Assembly (NCBI GenBank): GCA_029216955.1 | Contig: JANAVB010010791.1 | Span: 4,455,831 to 4,519,830 of the forward strand | Source: Iris pallida | Taxonomy: Eukaryota > Streptophyta > Magnoliopsida > Asparagales > Iridaceae | Direction of reading: 5' to 3' | DNA: 64,000 bases | Shown: one piece after another, positions 44,546 to 56,535 of the stretch | How positions within the stretch are numbered: position 1 is the stretch's first letter | Layout of the letters: each line of letters starts with the position of its first letter | Program-made: the position numbers and the translations under genes | The notes under the pieces: model-generated | What the model was told of the DNA's origin: nothing | Databases searched by the model: none | What the model saw: only the letters and a program-made list of their open reading frames with translations

Positions 44546-45842
44546 ATTCTGTCCTCACGAAGCTGTATTTGTCGACATATTTGAAGCACTGGTGCAGCGT
44601 GGAAGGCACGATCATATAATCGTGTATCCACGGGCACCCCAAGAGGATGTTGTAAGAAGTGTCTGCATCTATGACGTAGCAGGTGACTTCTGATTGGAGA
44701 TCGCCAATTTGACACTTCAGACAAATCTTCCCAATTGGGTAGCTCCTGCCCGAATTAAAACAGCTGATGGCGGTGCTTGTAGGCATCAGACGATGCATTG
44801 GGATGCGGAGATGATGTAGTAGACACTTTGGAATAATGCTTATGGAAAAGACAGGATCAATGTGCATCCGATCCACCTTTACGTCGTCGATGTATCCAGT
44901 ATAGTATAACGGGCGATCGTGCAGGTTGGTTTTGATGAGTATGTCCTGCGGAGTGAAGGCAATGTTGGGCATCGCTTCCGTACAGGCGTTGTCTTGGAGA
45001 TCTGCAGGCGGGTTCTCTTCCGTGAGATTGACCTGAGCTAGGTATGCGTCGGCATTTTGGAGTGCATCGCTCAAAGCCGCATGAACATCCTTTGAGAGTC
45101 TCAGAAGCTCGTATAATGACAACTTGGCCGGTGTGTTGGCCAATTGCGCTAAGATGTCGAAGTTGTAGGGCTTCTCCAGCCCTTGTGGTGCCTCTTTTCG
45201 GAGGGATTTGTCAAAGCGAGTCTCCTTCGGCCTAGGCTTGTCGGTCGTCGGAGGCTGAGCCGGTCCCGGAGCGTCAGTTGTAGCGGGCTGATGATCTTCA
45301 GCCGAGTTGTCAGCCATAGGTTGGGATTGTGCCCCAGACCGCGTGACGACGGCTGTAGCTTCTTCGATATCTGCCGAGATTGTGCGGCAGGACCTGACTT
45401 TTCTGCTCTTCTTCCTGTAGATGGAAGATGATGTGGGCCGAGTCACTTCCGATACCAAGTCTGGATGGATCCACATGACCTTCCCTCGTAATGTGGTGAG
45501 GGGTATTAGACCAGCAGCCTGATCCCGGGGAAGTGGAAGATTAGCAATCTCCATTGTCGCCAGAGGGATGGGGACCACACCGTCTTGAGTTTCCGTCGGG
45601 GAAAAGCTGCCAAATTGTACTGACACCATATTGGCTGCTACTGTTACCTCTTCGAAATTGATGGCCAGAGCGTTCGAATCGATGAGATTTTGGATGTACC
45701 GTTTTAGTTGGTAGCAGTTGTGTGTGGCATGGTGGACGTAGCGGTGGTAATGGCAGTATTTTGGGTTCTCCATGTCTGCCTGCCGCGGTTCCCGTCTTGG
45801 TGGAGGGAGCTGAATTCTGTCTCCTTGTATGAGCATGTCCAA
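44502..45842 (-). pseudogene. Nucleocapsid end and protease of element G
   Basis: The 446-residue open frame starts near LDMLIQGDRIQL and holds KYCHYHRYVHHATHNCYQLK (zinc pattern CX2HX4HX4C), VSVQFGSFSPTETQDGVVPI, RFDKSLRKEAPQGLEKPYNF and LSLYELLRLSKDVHAALSD. The protease reads DRPLYYTGYIDDVKVDRMHI. The catalytic motif is DPVFSISII where E has DPGTSISII, so the glycine of the active site is lost. The protease is probably inactive even apart from the frameshift at its end. Confidence 0.85.
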
Positions 45843-46258
45843 GATGGGCTTGACGTGACCGTCTTCGAAGGAGTAAGTGATTTACGGCCATTATTTGTCT
45901 GCCGGCTTTGGCTCAGGTTTCTGTGCTGTGTCGTCCACCATAGCCTGCTTACCCCTGCTGTCCCGATTGTTGGAGGGGCTACCCCCATTGTCGTTGTTAG
46001 GACGTTTGCCCTTGTTCTCTCCGTCCTAGATGTGCAGTCCCAATTGGCGAGCCTTCTTCAATCGTTCTTCGACGCTTGTGGTACTGATGATGAACGTCTT
46101 TCAGTCCTTGAATTGACTTTCGCTCATCCAGAGACTGATTGTTGGGAGCAATCTCTTTTGGCAAATTTCAATCAAGGAGAAATCCGAATTTCCAGATGGC
46201 AGCTTCATTGCGGTTTGGCGAAACCGCTCGATATAGTTTCTTGTCAGCTCTTTCTCCC
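45843..46258 (-). pseudogene. gag of element G, part left of F
   Basis: On the minus strand this continues gag right after F: KELTRNYIERFRQTAMKLPS, FSLIEICQKRLLPTISLW, then a basic linker with Asn/Gly runs. It reads on into the nucleocapsid after a stop at about 45880. The first bases (46254-46258, ctccc) are the target duplication of F. Confidence 0.85.
46254..46258. repeat. Left target duplication of element F
   Basis: ctccc is found here before TGTCACGACC and again at 55592-55596 after GTGCTACA. Removing F joins the gag of G as in E. Confidence 0.92.
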
Positions 46259-49200
46259 TGTCACGACCCACATCCACTGTGAGGGTGCGAGTACGTAACA
46301 ACGCCCAGCCTATGCCGCAGTGTCGGTGGTAGAACGCTGTTCTAACTCTCTAACTAACCATCCACTCATGCAGTATATAATGTACTCATCAAGATCAACT
46401 CCGAACGGAGGACAAGTATAAGATATGGTGTAACTCAATCATAGCCTAAGCACGATAAGATAACACAGAAATATCACTAAGAAATTGAAGACAACAAAAC
46501 TACTAATATAATAACAACAAACTCAAAATCTCAATACATCTCAAGTCTCAAACTCTATATTCAACTCCAGTTCTAAACAGGAAAACTAAAAACAAGACAA
46601 ACTAGCTAAACTCCCGATCACTCCTGAGTGTCGGGGCCATAGGTAGCTAAGCCATCTCCTCAGTAAAATGTAGGGCATGTGTCCTCAGGGCAATCATCTG
46701 TAAAATTTTCAACAGGTCCAGTCAGGACAGAAAGAGCACATCTCATCTAGAAAACCCAAGTAAATGACAGAGAACTATAAAGCAGTTATAGACAGTTGTA
46801 TTGATGAAAATGGCAGTTTATATTCAGGTGATGGTAAGAAAGACAGATAAAGTGCAAGAAAAGTAAATACTAAACAAGAGAAGAATCATAGAAATTAAGA
46901 CTGTAAAAATAGAACTAGCTGAACCAGAGTAATATGATATAAAGTCCAGGCAACAATGTAGACCAGTGTAACTCCAATGTAAGTCCAGTACAGGATGAAT
47001 CTCATACAAGATGAATCCAGTAAGGGACGATTCCAGTTATAGTGATCAATGATTCCAGGGTGAGTCCAGCCTATACTCTAGTAGTGTGTTTTAAAATACC
47101 GAGATCGACATGTAAACGGCTATAGGTAATCCGGCACATCACACACCTGGCCGGGTGTGAGATGGCTATCATTCCAGTATGATTCCAGCAAAGGGTGATT
47201 CCAGTAATGGGGTATGTCTACATGTCTTACTCTAGTATTTCCCCTTCCAGCAAGTGAATCCAGAATTCCGACACAATGATTCAAGATGAGTCCAGCCAAG
47301 TATAATGGTACCAGTAAATGATTCCGGGGTGATTCCAGTAAATAATTCCAGTAGGTGATTCCAGTAATAGAAGCCAGAAATGATGATACTAGTAATAGAG
47401 GCCAGGAAATAAATGTGTGTCGTATACATGAATCCAGAAATAACAGTACGTATTTGTAACAGAGAATCACATACAGCTAACTATAACTGAAATACAGTAA
47501 TTGACAAATAAATGAGAGAACTATCAGAGAATGTACTCGCCTGCTACTCTGAAAAGAGTAGTGTAATATCAGATGCCTGCCCCAGAGTCACAATGTCCTA
47601 AACAGAGTAATATGAGTCATGATATATAAAATACAAGAGAATTGAAAGCTACAATGCAAACTACAAGAATCTTGGTCAAACTAGGCCAAAGTCGACCCTT
47701 GGTCAACTCTGGTCAACTGCACTAGTCAACTAGGTCAAACTAGGTCATGTCCTAACCCAGCAAGTCTTACTAGGCCTAACCAAGACTATCCTAGCAAGCA
47801 CACATCAATATAAGGCTATACAAGCCAGCATACACCCAACTCTATATAGCATGCAATTATTCAATACTCAAATAGACAAGAATTCACATTGGATATACAC
47901 TAGGTAATCTATTACTTTAAGCTATATATGTCTACAATTATATACACATACATATATTGGTATTCAACATTAGGTCTATAATCATGGCATTTCAAATGGT
48001 TATATAAACTTATATATTACAACACAATATGCTAACATATATATAATATACATACATAGCTAAGTTAACTGTATTCATAAATACTTATTTAAGAGGCTAT
48101 GTGTGTGTATGTGAACATGGCAAAGGGGCAAGTGAGGGTTAAATAGGCATACATAGTGTATACATATCAAAGAGTGTCAAAGTGTAAGTGAACAATGTGT
48201 CAAGTGTGATAGTGTCAACATAGTGTAAGAGGGGTACATGAGGTAATATAGGATTTGTGTTAACATTGAACATTACATCTCATTAACTTGTATATTGCAT
48301 ACATTATATCTATTATTACATTACATTCATGCTTGCATTCATTCATCATTCATTTATTCTCTTGCACTACTATATGCACCATACATTACATACTATGGAA
48401 CCTACATATTCATTACAAGCCATACTTATACATGCTTATATTAGATAGGATACTTACACCACATACATTATTTATTTAAACATTTACTCATGCTTGCATT
48501 CTCTATTTAATTACATAATGTATATACATTAAAATGGGTTAAAATCAAATAGAACATTATATTACACACAAGGGTGCACAAAATGCATATACCGAATAAT
48601 AACTCCTACTAATAATCAATACTGTACCATCTCAGCATGAATTAAAATCAAGGATTAAAGTATGTTATAGATCTATGTGTTAGCTTTCTGAAACTTCAAA
48701 CGGATCGCATTTTCGTTTCCGGAAACTCCCGAAATCGCGAAAACACCGAGAACGCGTTTGTCTTTCGTACAGCTGACACTCAAATAATTCTCCAGAAAGT
48801 TACAGAAAGAATTAGACCTATTAATACATGTTTTTGGAAAGCTAACTTCAATATGCTTCTTTTAAAAAAAATAGGAGATTAAACCGAGCTTTGAGCTAGA
48901 AGTTATGACATTTCTAAGTTAGGGCTGAAATTAAAAACGTGGATAAAAATCATGACGGATTTGGGTAGTTTGAGACAAAAGAACACAAGTATATAACATA
49001 ATATATCAAGAACTCACTCTCTAAACTAATATATATATATATATATATATATGAGACACTATAGAACAAATCTCCAATACAAAAATATGAGATTAAACAT
49101 GTAATAATTCATTCATACATAACAACAACACATAGTGTCCCAATTTGGGATTTTCCCACATGGACACAACCACAACACGAAGGACACTCCTATGACCTCC

Positions 49201-50183
49201 AAATGGACACGAAAGAGACACAAATGGAGATACAACCATGGGGGTCATTCCTATGGGTTCGAAATAGACCTATATGCATGAAGAAATGAAAAGGAGAAGG
49301 GATTTATACCTTCCTGTAGATCGAATCGAAGAAAAGCCTTTCCGGAGCGACACCGACACGTAGAGATTCCAAAAGGACACAAACGAGCTCCGAATCCTCC
49401 CAAACTTGGGTAGCTTCCTCCTTGGCTAGAATGGAGAAGGAAAGAAAGATTTGGTGGCAAAATGGAAGGATTTGGTGGAGAAATTGCTAGGGATTGCTCT
49501 CTAGGAATTTGGGGAAGAACAAGAGAGAGAGTGTGGATGAGAATAATGAAATGAACTTGAGCCTATCCTCTCGCAAAGTGGCTGGCCATATGGGGCTATT
49601 TGTCCTATTATGGTAAGGTCCAAAATGGCCCCACTAACCTATTCTATGAGTATTAGGAAAGGGCTAATTGGTTGGGGCTAAATTAGTCATTCTAAAGTCT
49701 CTAATCACACTAACCTTATCCATAATAATTAGTCTAACCTCTAACTAAAATATTTCTATCATGTGGACTAAAATTAATATCATGTGGGCCATGCCTAACT
49801 AGTGTGTGGGTCCCACTAGAGTCAAACTACCCCGGGTCCTCGTTACAAGTCAGATTGAGATGAAATTCGAACCCGACTCAAATAATCCCAAAACAATATC
49901 ATAAATAATAAAATAATATCAAAATAATTCAAATAGGTCAAATGAAAAAATATTCTTAGGCCAAAAATGACATTAAAATATCATAATCACATGGTTAGGC
50001 TCTAGGTCAAACAGTCTCTAGGGTTTCACTAGCAAAACGTCAAAACCACAAGTCATTGATTTAAATAATTTTAAAATGATTTAAAATCACCAAAAAATCA
50101 TATCATGAATTAAATATCATTATTAAAATAATTATAAACACGAAATTTCAAAATTACCCTTATTTGGAAAACTAGGTGCTACA
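46259..50183 (-). repeat. 3' LTR of element F (3.9 kb)
   Basis: On the minus strand it begins TGTAGCACCTAG at 50183 and ends GGGTCGTGACA at 46259. It holds an A/T-rich start, GTGTCC words, CATTACATT-rich sequence, GGTCAA words (47670-47765), the shared 20-base block (47524-47543), ATTCCAG repeats (46985-47460) and the U5 hairpin (46310-46332). It is 103 bases longer than the other copy because the other lost a piece near 52985. Confidence 0.9.
46985..47460 (-). repeat. ATTCCAG short repeats in the F LTR
   Basis: The word GATTCCAG (also AATCCAG and AGTCCAG) occurs well over a dozen times, often 10-20 bases apart and sometimes as GATTCCAGTAAATGATTCC-type tandem runs. The second copy lies at 52495-52960. 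Confidence 0.8.
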
Positions 50184-51769
50184 ACTCTACCCACCTTAGA
50201 AAATTTCGTCCTCGAAATTTAAGATCGATAGTACTCCTTCTAGAGCCTCTAACCTACCCAATATCTAAGGTAACACTTCCTAACACTGGAATAATAAACG
50301 GACATCTAAAAAGTGTCAATCTAGGAATACCTCCAGTACTGCTCTGCTGTACGGCGGTAATGGAACTTCAATAAAATATGGACTGGAACCTATATCCAAG
50401 GGACTGGACCTATTTTAAAGTGGTCTTAACTAAGGATGAAAAGGAACTGATCAGAGGCTATAAGTATGCTCAAACTATTATCTTCCTATTAACCATGTAT
50501 TAATACATTCTATTACCAAAGGAACGATGCATTACTAAGACATATAGGCCCCTATCTCTCATAACACATTTATACTCACCAAAACACTAGTACATCCTAT
50601 CAAGGCTGATACTATAATCTCTCATAAATCTCATAAGCTACATGCTTATAGACACACATCCCCACATCAAGGACTAACCTATATATATCTACAACTGATA
50701 CTAATGGGGTGACGTCCCTATTTTCCAACAATCAAGGTCTAAATTTTTTTTATCTAAATCATGCAATTTGAAGGAATAGTATATAAGGTCAGGGCATACC
50801 GTAGCAGTTGGAAGTCTCACCTAGGTACACTAATCATTCTAGGTCAAAATAGTACTATGGTATCAACACACAAACAATCTAGGGTGTCCTAATTGGGAAG
50901 GTAAGGGAACAACAATCATCAAGGTTGTAGGGCTGTCTACCATCCTATATAAAAATTGGTCAGGACAACTAGGAATTAATTATGAATGGTTACCATTCTA
51001 AGATGATCAAAATCGAAAGTTTAAGGCACGAGTGTCAATAGCATTGAAATCCAATAATACAGTATAAGACAATTTCTTCCTTTGGATAGGGAAACTAAAC
51101 ATGATACCTTGGGTTGATCTATCAAGTACAGTGCCTTTTCTATCTGAAATATGTGAAAGGCAAAACAATAATGAGTTCAAAGGCGATGTTATTAAGTATA
51201 ATACGTGGTGCATAGGCGATGGAAATAATTTAAAAGGGAATTGCCAAAGCTGTCGTGGATGAGACTCTGGGGCAATTTTAACTATGTCACCCTCCATGTA
51301 GAATAATATATGAGAAGCGAACCAAAGTGCAATAGGTTGATCAGACCATCATGCACCGATTCTGATTAGACAATATGTTAGTGGGTGCCAGCCCCCAATA
51401 AAATATGTCATGATCAAGCTCGAATAAGATAAGCTTGCAAAACTGGTGCTAAATTAGCAACATAAGATAGACAAAATATAAGTAAGGATAACGATGAAGA
51501 AAGTTAATAGTCTAAGATACTTTAAACATCAAGGAGAGAGGGTGAATCAAAACAAGAGGAAAATGATTTTCAAATCGAAGTTCATAATGAGATTCTCAAG
51601 GGTCATCCCAGGAATCTTCTCAAGTAGTCCTAACTGTGATTGAGTACCTCTCCGTTAAAGCCTATCTCTCAATCCTATCGCAGGCTCGCAGCAGTACAAC
51701 TAAGTCGCCGTACTACCACGATATCGTACTAATGCGACTCTCGACCTGCATGGGCCACCACTAAAAATG
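50184..51769 (-). other. Interior of element F without gag or pol
   Basis: On the minus strand the first bases (51769 down) read CATTTTTAGTGGTGGCCCATG, the shared leader. The last bases before the 3' LTR are the AAGGTGGGTAGAG polypurine tract (50185-50197) preceded by TTTCGAGGACGAAATTT. In between I find no similarity to gag, pol or a host gene, only one 96-residue open frame. Confidence 0.85.
51007..51297 (-). other. Unrecognised 96-residue open frame in F
   Basis: It starts MEGDIVKIAPESHPRQLWQF and contains a hydrophobic middle (HVLYLITSPLNSLLFCLSHI) and IQRKKLSYTVLLDFNAIDT. It is on the coding strand of F. No domain is recognised. It may be chance, a remnant of a gag-like region, or a captured host fragment. 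Only one copy exists in the window, so conservation cannot be judged. Confidence 0.3.
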
Positions 51770-54700
51770 TGTCACAACCCGCACCCACTGTGAGGGTACG
51801 AGTATGTAACAACGCCCAGCCTACGCCGCAGTGTCGGCGGTAGAACGTTGTTCTAAGTCTCTAACTAACCATCAACTCATGCAGTATATAATGTACTCAT
51901 CAAGATCAACTCCGAACGGAGGACAAGTATAAGATATGGTGTAACTCAATCACAGCCTAAGCACGATAAGATAACACAGAAATATCACTAAGAAATTAAA
52001 GACAACAAAACTACTAATATAATAACAACAAACTCAAAATCTTAATACAACTCAAGTCTCAAACTCTATATACAACTCCAGTTCTAAACAGGAAAACTAA
52101 AAACAAGACAAACTAGCTAAACTCCCGATCACTCCTGAGTGTCGGGGCCATAGGTAGCTAAGCCATCTCCTCGGTAAAATATAGGGCATGTGTCCTCAGG
52201 GCAATCATCTATAAAATTTTTAACAGGTCCAGTCAGGACAGGAACAAGCACATCTCATCTAGAAAACCCAAGTAAATGACAGAGAGCTATAAAGCAGTTA
52301 TAGACAGTTGTATTGATGAAAATGGCAGTTTATATTCAGGTGATGGTAAGAAAGACAGATAAAGTGCAAGAAAAATAAATACTAAACAAGAGAAAAATCA
52401 TAGCAATGAAGACTGTAAAAATAGAACTAGCTGAACCAGAGTAATATGATATAAAGTCCAGGCAACAATGTAGACCAGTGTATCTCCAATGTAAGTCCAG
52501 TACATGATGAATCTCATACAAGATGAATCCAGTAAGGGATGATTCCAGTTATAGTGATCAATAATTCCAGGATGAGTCCAGCCTATACTCTAGCAGTGTG
52601 TTTTAAAATACCGAGATCGACATGTAAACGGCTATAGGTAATCCGGCACATCACACACCTGGCCGGGTGTAAGATGGCTATCATTCCAGTATGATTCCAG
52701 CAAAGGGTGATTCCAGTAACGGGGTATGTCTACATGTCTTACTTTAGTATTTCCCCTCCCAGCAAGTGAATCCAGAATTCTGACACAATGATTCAAGATG
52801 AGTCCAGCCAAGTATAATGATACCAGTAAATGATTCTGGGGTGATTCCAGTAAATGATTCCAGTAGTTGATTCCAGTAATAGAAGCCGGAAATGATGATA
52901 CCAGTAATAGAGGCCAGAAAATAAATGTGTGTCGTATACATGAATCCAGAAATAACAGTACGTGTTTGTAACAGAGAATCACATACAGATGCCTGCACCA
53001 GAGTCACAATGTCCTAAACAGAGTAATATGAGTCATGATATGTAAAATACAAGAGAATTGAAAGCTACAATGCAAACTACATGAATCTAGGTCAAACTAG
53101 GCCAAAGTCAACCCTTGGTCAATTCTGGTCAACTGCACTAGTCAATTAGGTCAAACTAGGTCATGTCCTAACCTAGCAAGTCTTACTAGGCCTAACCAAG
53201 ACTATCCTAGCAAGCACACATCAATAAAAGGCTATACAAGCCAGCATACACCCAAGTCTATATAGCATGCAATTATTCAATACTCAAATAGGCAAGAATT
53301 CACATTGGATATACACTAGGTAATCTATTACTTTAAGCTATATATGTCTACACATATATACACATGCATATATTGGTATTCAACATTAGGTCTATAATCA
53401 TGGCATTTCAAATGGTTATATAAACTTATATATTACAACACAATATGCTAACATATATATAATATACATACATAGCTAAGTTAACTGTATTCATAAATAC
53501 TTATTTAAGAGGCTATGTGTGTGTATTTGAACGTAGAAAAGGGACAAGTGAGGGTTAAATGGGCATACATAGTGTATACATATCAAAGAGTGTCAAAGTA
53601 TAAGTGAACAATGTGTCAAGTGTGATAGTGTCAACATAGTGTAAGGGAGGTACATGAGGTAATATAGGATTTGTGTTAACATAGAACATTACATCTCATT
53701 AACTTGTATATTGCATACATTATATCTATTATTACATTACATTCATGCTTGTATTTATTCATCATTCATTTATTCTCTTGCACTACTATATGCACCATAC
53801 ATTACATACTATGGAACCTATATATTCATTACAAGCCATACTTATACATGCTTACATTAGATAGGATACTTACATCTCATACATCATTTATTTAAACATT
53901 TACTCATGCTTGCATTCTCTATTTAATTACATAATGTATATATATTAACATGGGTTAAAATCAAATAGAACATTATATTACACACAAGGGTGCACAAAAT
54001 GCATATACCGAATAATAACTCCTACTAATAATCAATACTGTACCATCTCAGCATGAATTAAAATCTAGGATTAAAGTATGTAATAGATCTGTGTGTTAGC
54101 TTTCCGAAACTTCAAACGGATTGCGTTTTCGTTTTCGGAAACTCCCGGAATCGCGAAAATACCGAGAACGCGTTTGTCTTTCGTACAGCTGACACTCAAA
54201 TAATTCTCCAGAAAGTTACAGAAAGAATTAGACCTATTAATACATGTTTTTGGAAAGCTAACTTCAATACACTTCTTTTAAAAAAACAGAAGATTAAACC
54301 GAGCTTTGAGCTAGAAGTTATGACATTTCTAAGTTAGGGCTGAAATTAAAAACGTGGATAAAAATTATGACGGATTTGGGTAGTTTGAGACAAAAGAACA
54401 CAAGTATATAACATAATATATCAAGAACTCACTCTATACACTAATATATATATATGTGAGACACTATAGAACAAATCTCTAATACAAAAATATGAGATTA
54501 AACATGTAATAATTCATTCATACATAACAACAACACATAGTGTGTCCAAATTTGGGATTTTCCCACATGGACCCAACCACAACACAAAGGACACTCCTAT
54601 GACCTCCAAATGGACACGAAATAGACACAAATGGAGATACAACCATGGGGGTCATTCCTATGGGTTCAAAATAGACCTATATGCATGAGGAAATGAAAAG

Positions 54701-55591
54701 GAGAAGGGATTTATACCTCCCGGTAGATCGAATCGAAGAAAAGTCTTCCCGGAGCGACACCGACACGTAGAGATTGCAAAAGGACACGAACGAGCTCCCA
54801 ATCCTCCCAAACTTGGGTAGCTTCCACCTTGGCTAGAATGGAGAAGGAAAGAAGAAGATTTGGTGGCGAAATGGAAGGATTTGGTGGAGAAATTGCTAGG
54901 GATTGCTCTCTAGGAATTTGGAAAAGAACAAGAGAGAGTGTGGATGAGAATAATGAAATGAACTTGAGCCTATCCTCTCCCAAAGTGGCTGGCCATATGG
55001 GGCTATTTGTCCTATTATGGTAAGGTCCAAAATGCCCCCACTAACCTATTCTATGAGTATTAGGAAAGGGCTAATTGGTTGGGGCTAAATTAGTCATTCT
55101 AAAGTCTCTAATCACAGTAACCTTATCCATAATAATTAGTCTAACCTCTAACTAAAATATTTCTATCATGTAGACTAAAATTAATATCATGTGGGCCATG
55201 CCTAACTAGTGTGTGGGTCCCACTAGAGTCAAACTACCCCCGGGTCCCCGTTACAAGTCAGATTGAGATGAAATTCGAACCCGACTCAAATAATCCCAAA
55301 ACAATATCATAAATATTAAAATAATATCAAAATAATTCAAAGAGGTCAAATGCAAAAATATCCTTAGGCCAAAAATGATATTAAAATATCATAATCACAT
55401 GGTTAGGCTCTAGGTCAAACAGTCTCTAGGGTTTCACTAGCAAAACGTCAAAACCACAAGTCATTGATTTAAATAATTTTAAAATAATTTAAAATTACCA
55501 AAAAATCATATCATGAATTAAATATCGTTATTAAAATAATTATAAACACGAAATTTTAAAATTACCCTTATTTGGAAAACTGGGTGCTACA
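51770..55591 (-). repeat. 5' LTR of element F (3.8 kb)
   Basis: It aligns with 46259-50183 except for a ~103-base gap near 52985, which removes the shared 20-base block. Ends are TGTAGCACCC and GGGTTGTGACA on the minus strand. The U5 hairpin is at 51821-51843. Small open frames such as 54711-54983 are not kept in the other copy. Confidence 0.9.
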
Positions 55592-56535
55592 CTCCCCTTG
55601 GACGACGTCCATGAGGGTAGACATTATGATGTCCTGCCCTACTTCATAGAATCTCTCCAAAAACATGCGCTTGAAGCCGGCGAAGAAGTAGATGCAGTTG
55701 TCTGGCAGGTTGCAGTACCAGTCGAAGGCGACCCCTTCCAATGCCCCGATGAATAATCGTGTGAGGATGACATCGTCATGGGGCAGATGATCGGTGGTAA
55801 CCTCGAAGTAAGTGATGTACCAACTTGCTGAGGTCTTGCCATCATAGGGATTGATATTGAACGGCTTATATCTTGGTGGGAATGGAACGTCCCTCCAGGC
55901 AGCAGGGTACGGTTGCCGTATTCTGAGGTTTTGAGAATTTTCTCGAGCGTGAAACATGGCTCGGAGCTCCTGGACCTCTTTTCTCGCTTCGCGGGCCTCA
56001 TCTACGGCGGTGGGGGCCGTTACTTCAGGAGGATTGTTGCCCGGGTTCGGTGCTGCTGAATTCGAGTCTGCATTGACCGCGGGACCCACGCTCGTTTGGC
56101 CAGGCGTCCCTCCTTGCAGAGTTGAAAGGGCCGCTTTGATCTCGTCCACAGACTTGACCAAGGCAAGCAATATGGCTTCGAGAGTGTCGATGCATTGGCG
56201 ATCACTGGAACCACCTTGGCTGCTGTCTGTCATGAATACTGTCTTCACATGAGGAGAGATGGACGGAGCGGTGGAGGAAGCGCCCTCCGAATCAAACCCA
56301 TGTAGCGAGAAGTCATCGGGATATGTGGGAATGTTCTCCTCTGGTTCGGACTCAGAAGGAACAGTACCCCCAGTCTCCGAGTTCGCCTCGTCTTGGGAGT
56401 CGTGGACGTCCTCAGGGACGTCGGGGAGAGTTGTCTCCCCCGGCTCGTCTTCTTAGAACATCGGATTATCGTGGAGGTTCGAAGGAGTGCTACCCCCAGT
56501 CCCAGCAACCCCCAGTGTTGTGGACGATGAATCTC
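55592..56535 (-). pseudogene. gag of element G, part right of F
   Basis: On the minus strand the 226-residue open frame 56248-55568 (its last codons belong to F) reads SQGGSSDRQCIDTLEAILLA, EAREARKEVQELRAMFHARE, PYPAAWRDVPFPPRYKPFNI, ITYFEVTTDHLPHDDVILTR and GFKRMFLERFYEVGQDIIMS. F interrupts just after VVQGE. Upstream, the acidic ETGGTVP-type stretch is in the same frame, and a frameshift near 56530 separates it from the extension. First five bases: target duplication of F. Confidence 0.87.

Larger units (their letters stand above)
46259..55591 (-). mobile_element. Element F: large non-autonomous LTR element (LARD-like)
   Basis: Two LTRs (minus-strand 5' LTR 55591-51770, 3' LTR 50183-46259) surround only 1586 bases. 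The interior has a leader like those of C and D at one end and the AAATTTCGAGGACGAAATTT box plus polypurine tract at the other, and no gag or pol. It must have depended on another element's proteins, presumably a full-length relative of C or D. LTR differences are a few percent. The target duplication is perfect. Confidence 0.9.

Noticed and set aside
46824..47009. Small frame on the minus strand in both LTRs of F (also 52336-52521)
   Set aside because: Hydrophobic, low in information, and kept only by LTR identity.
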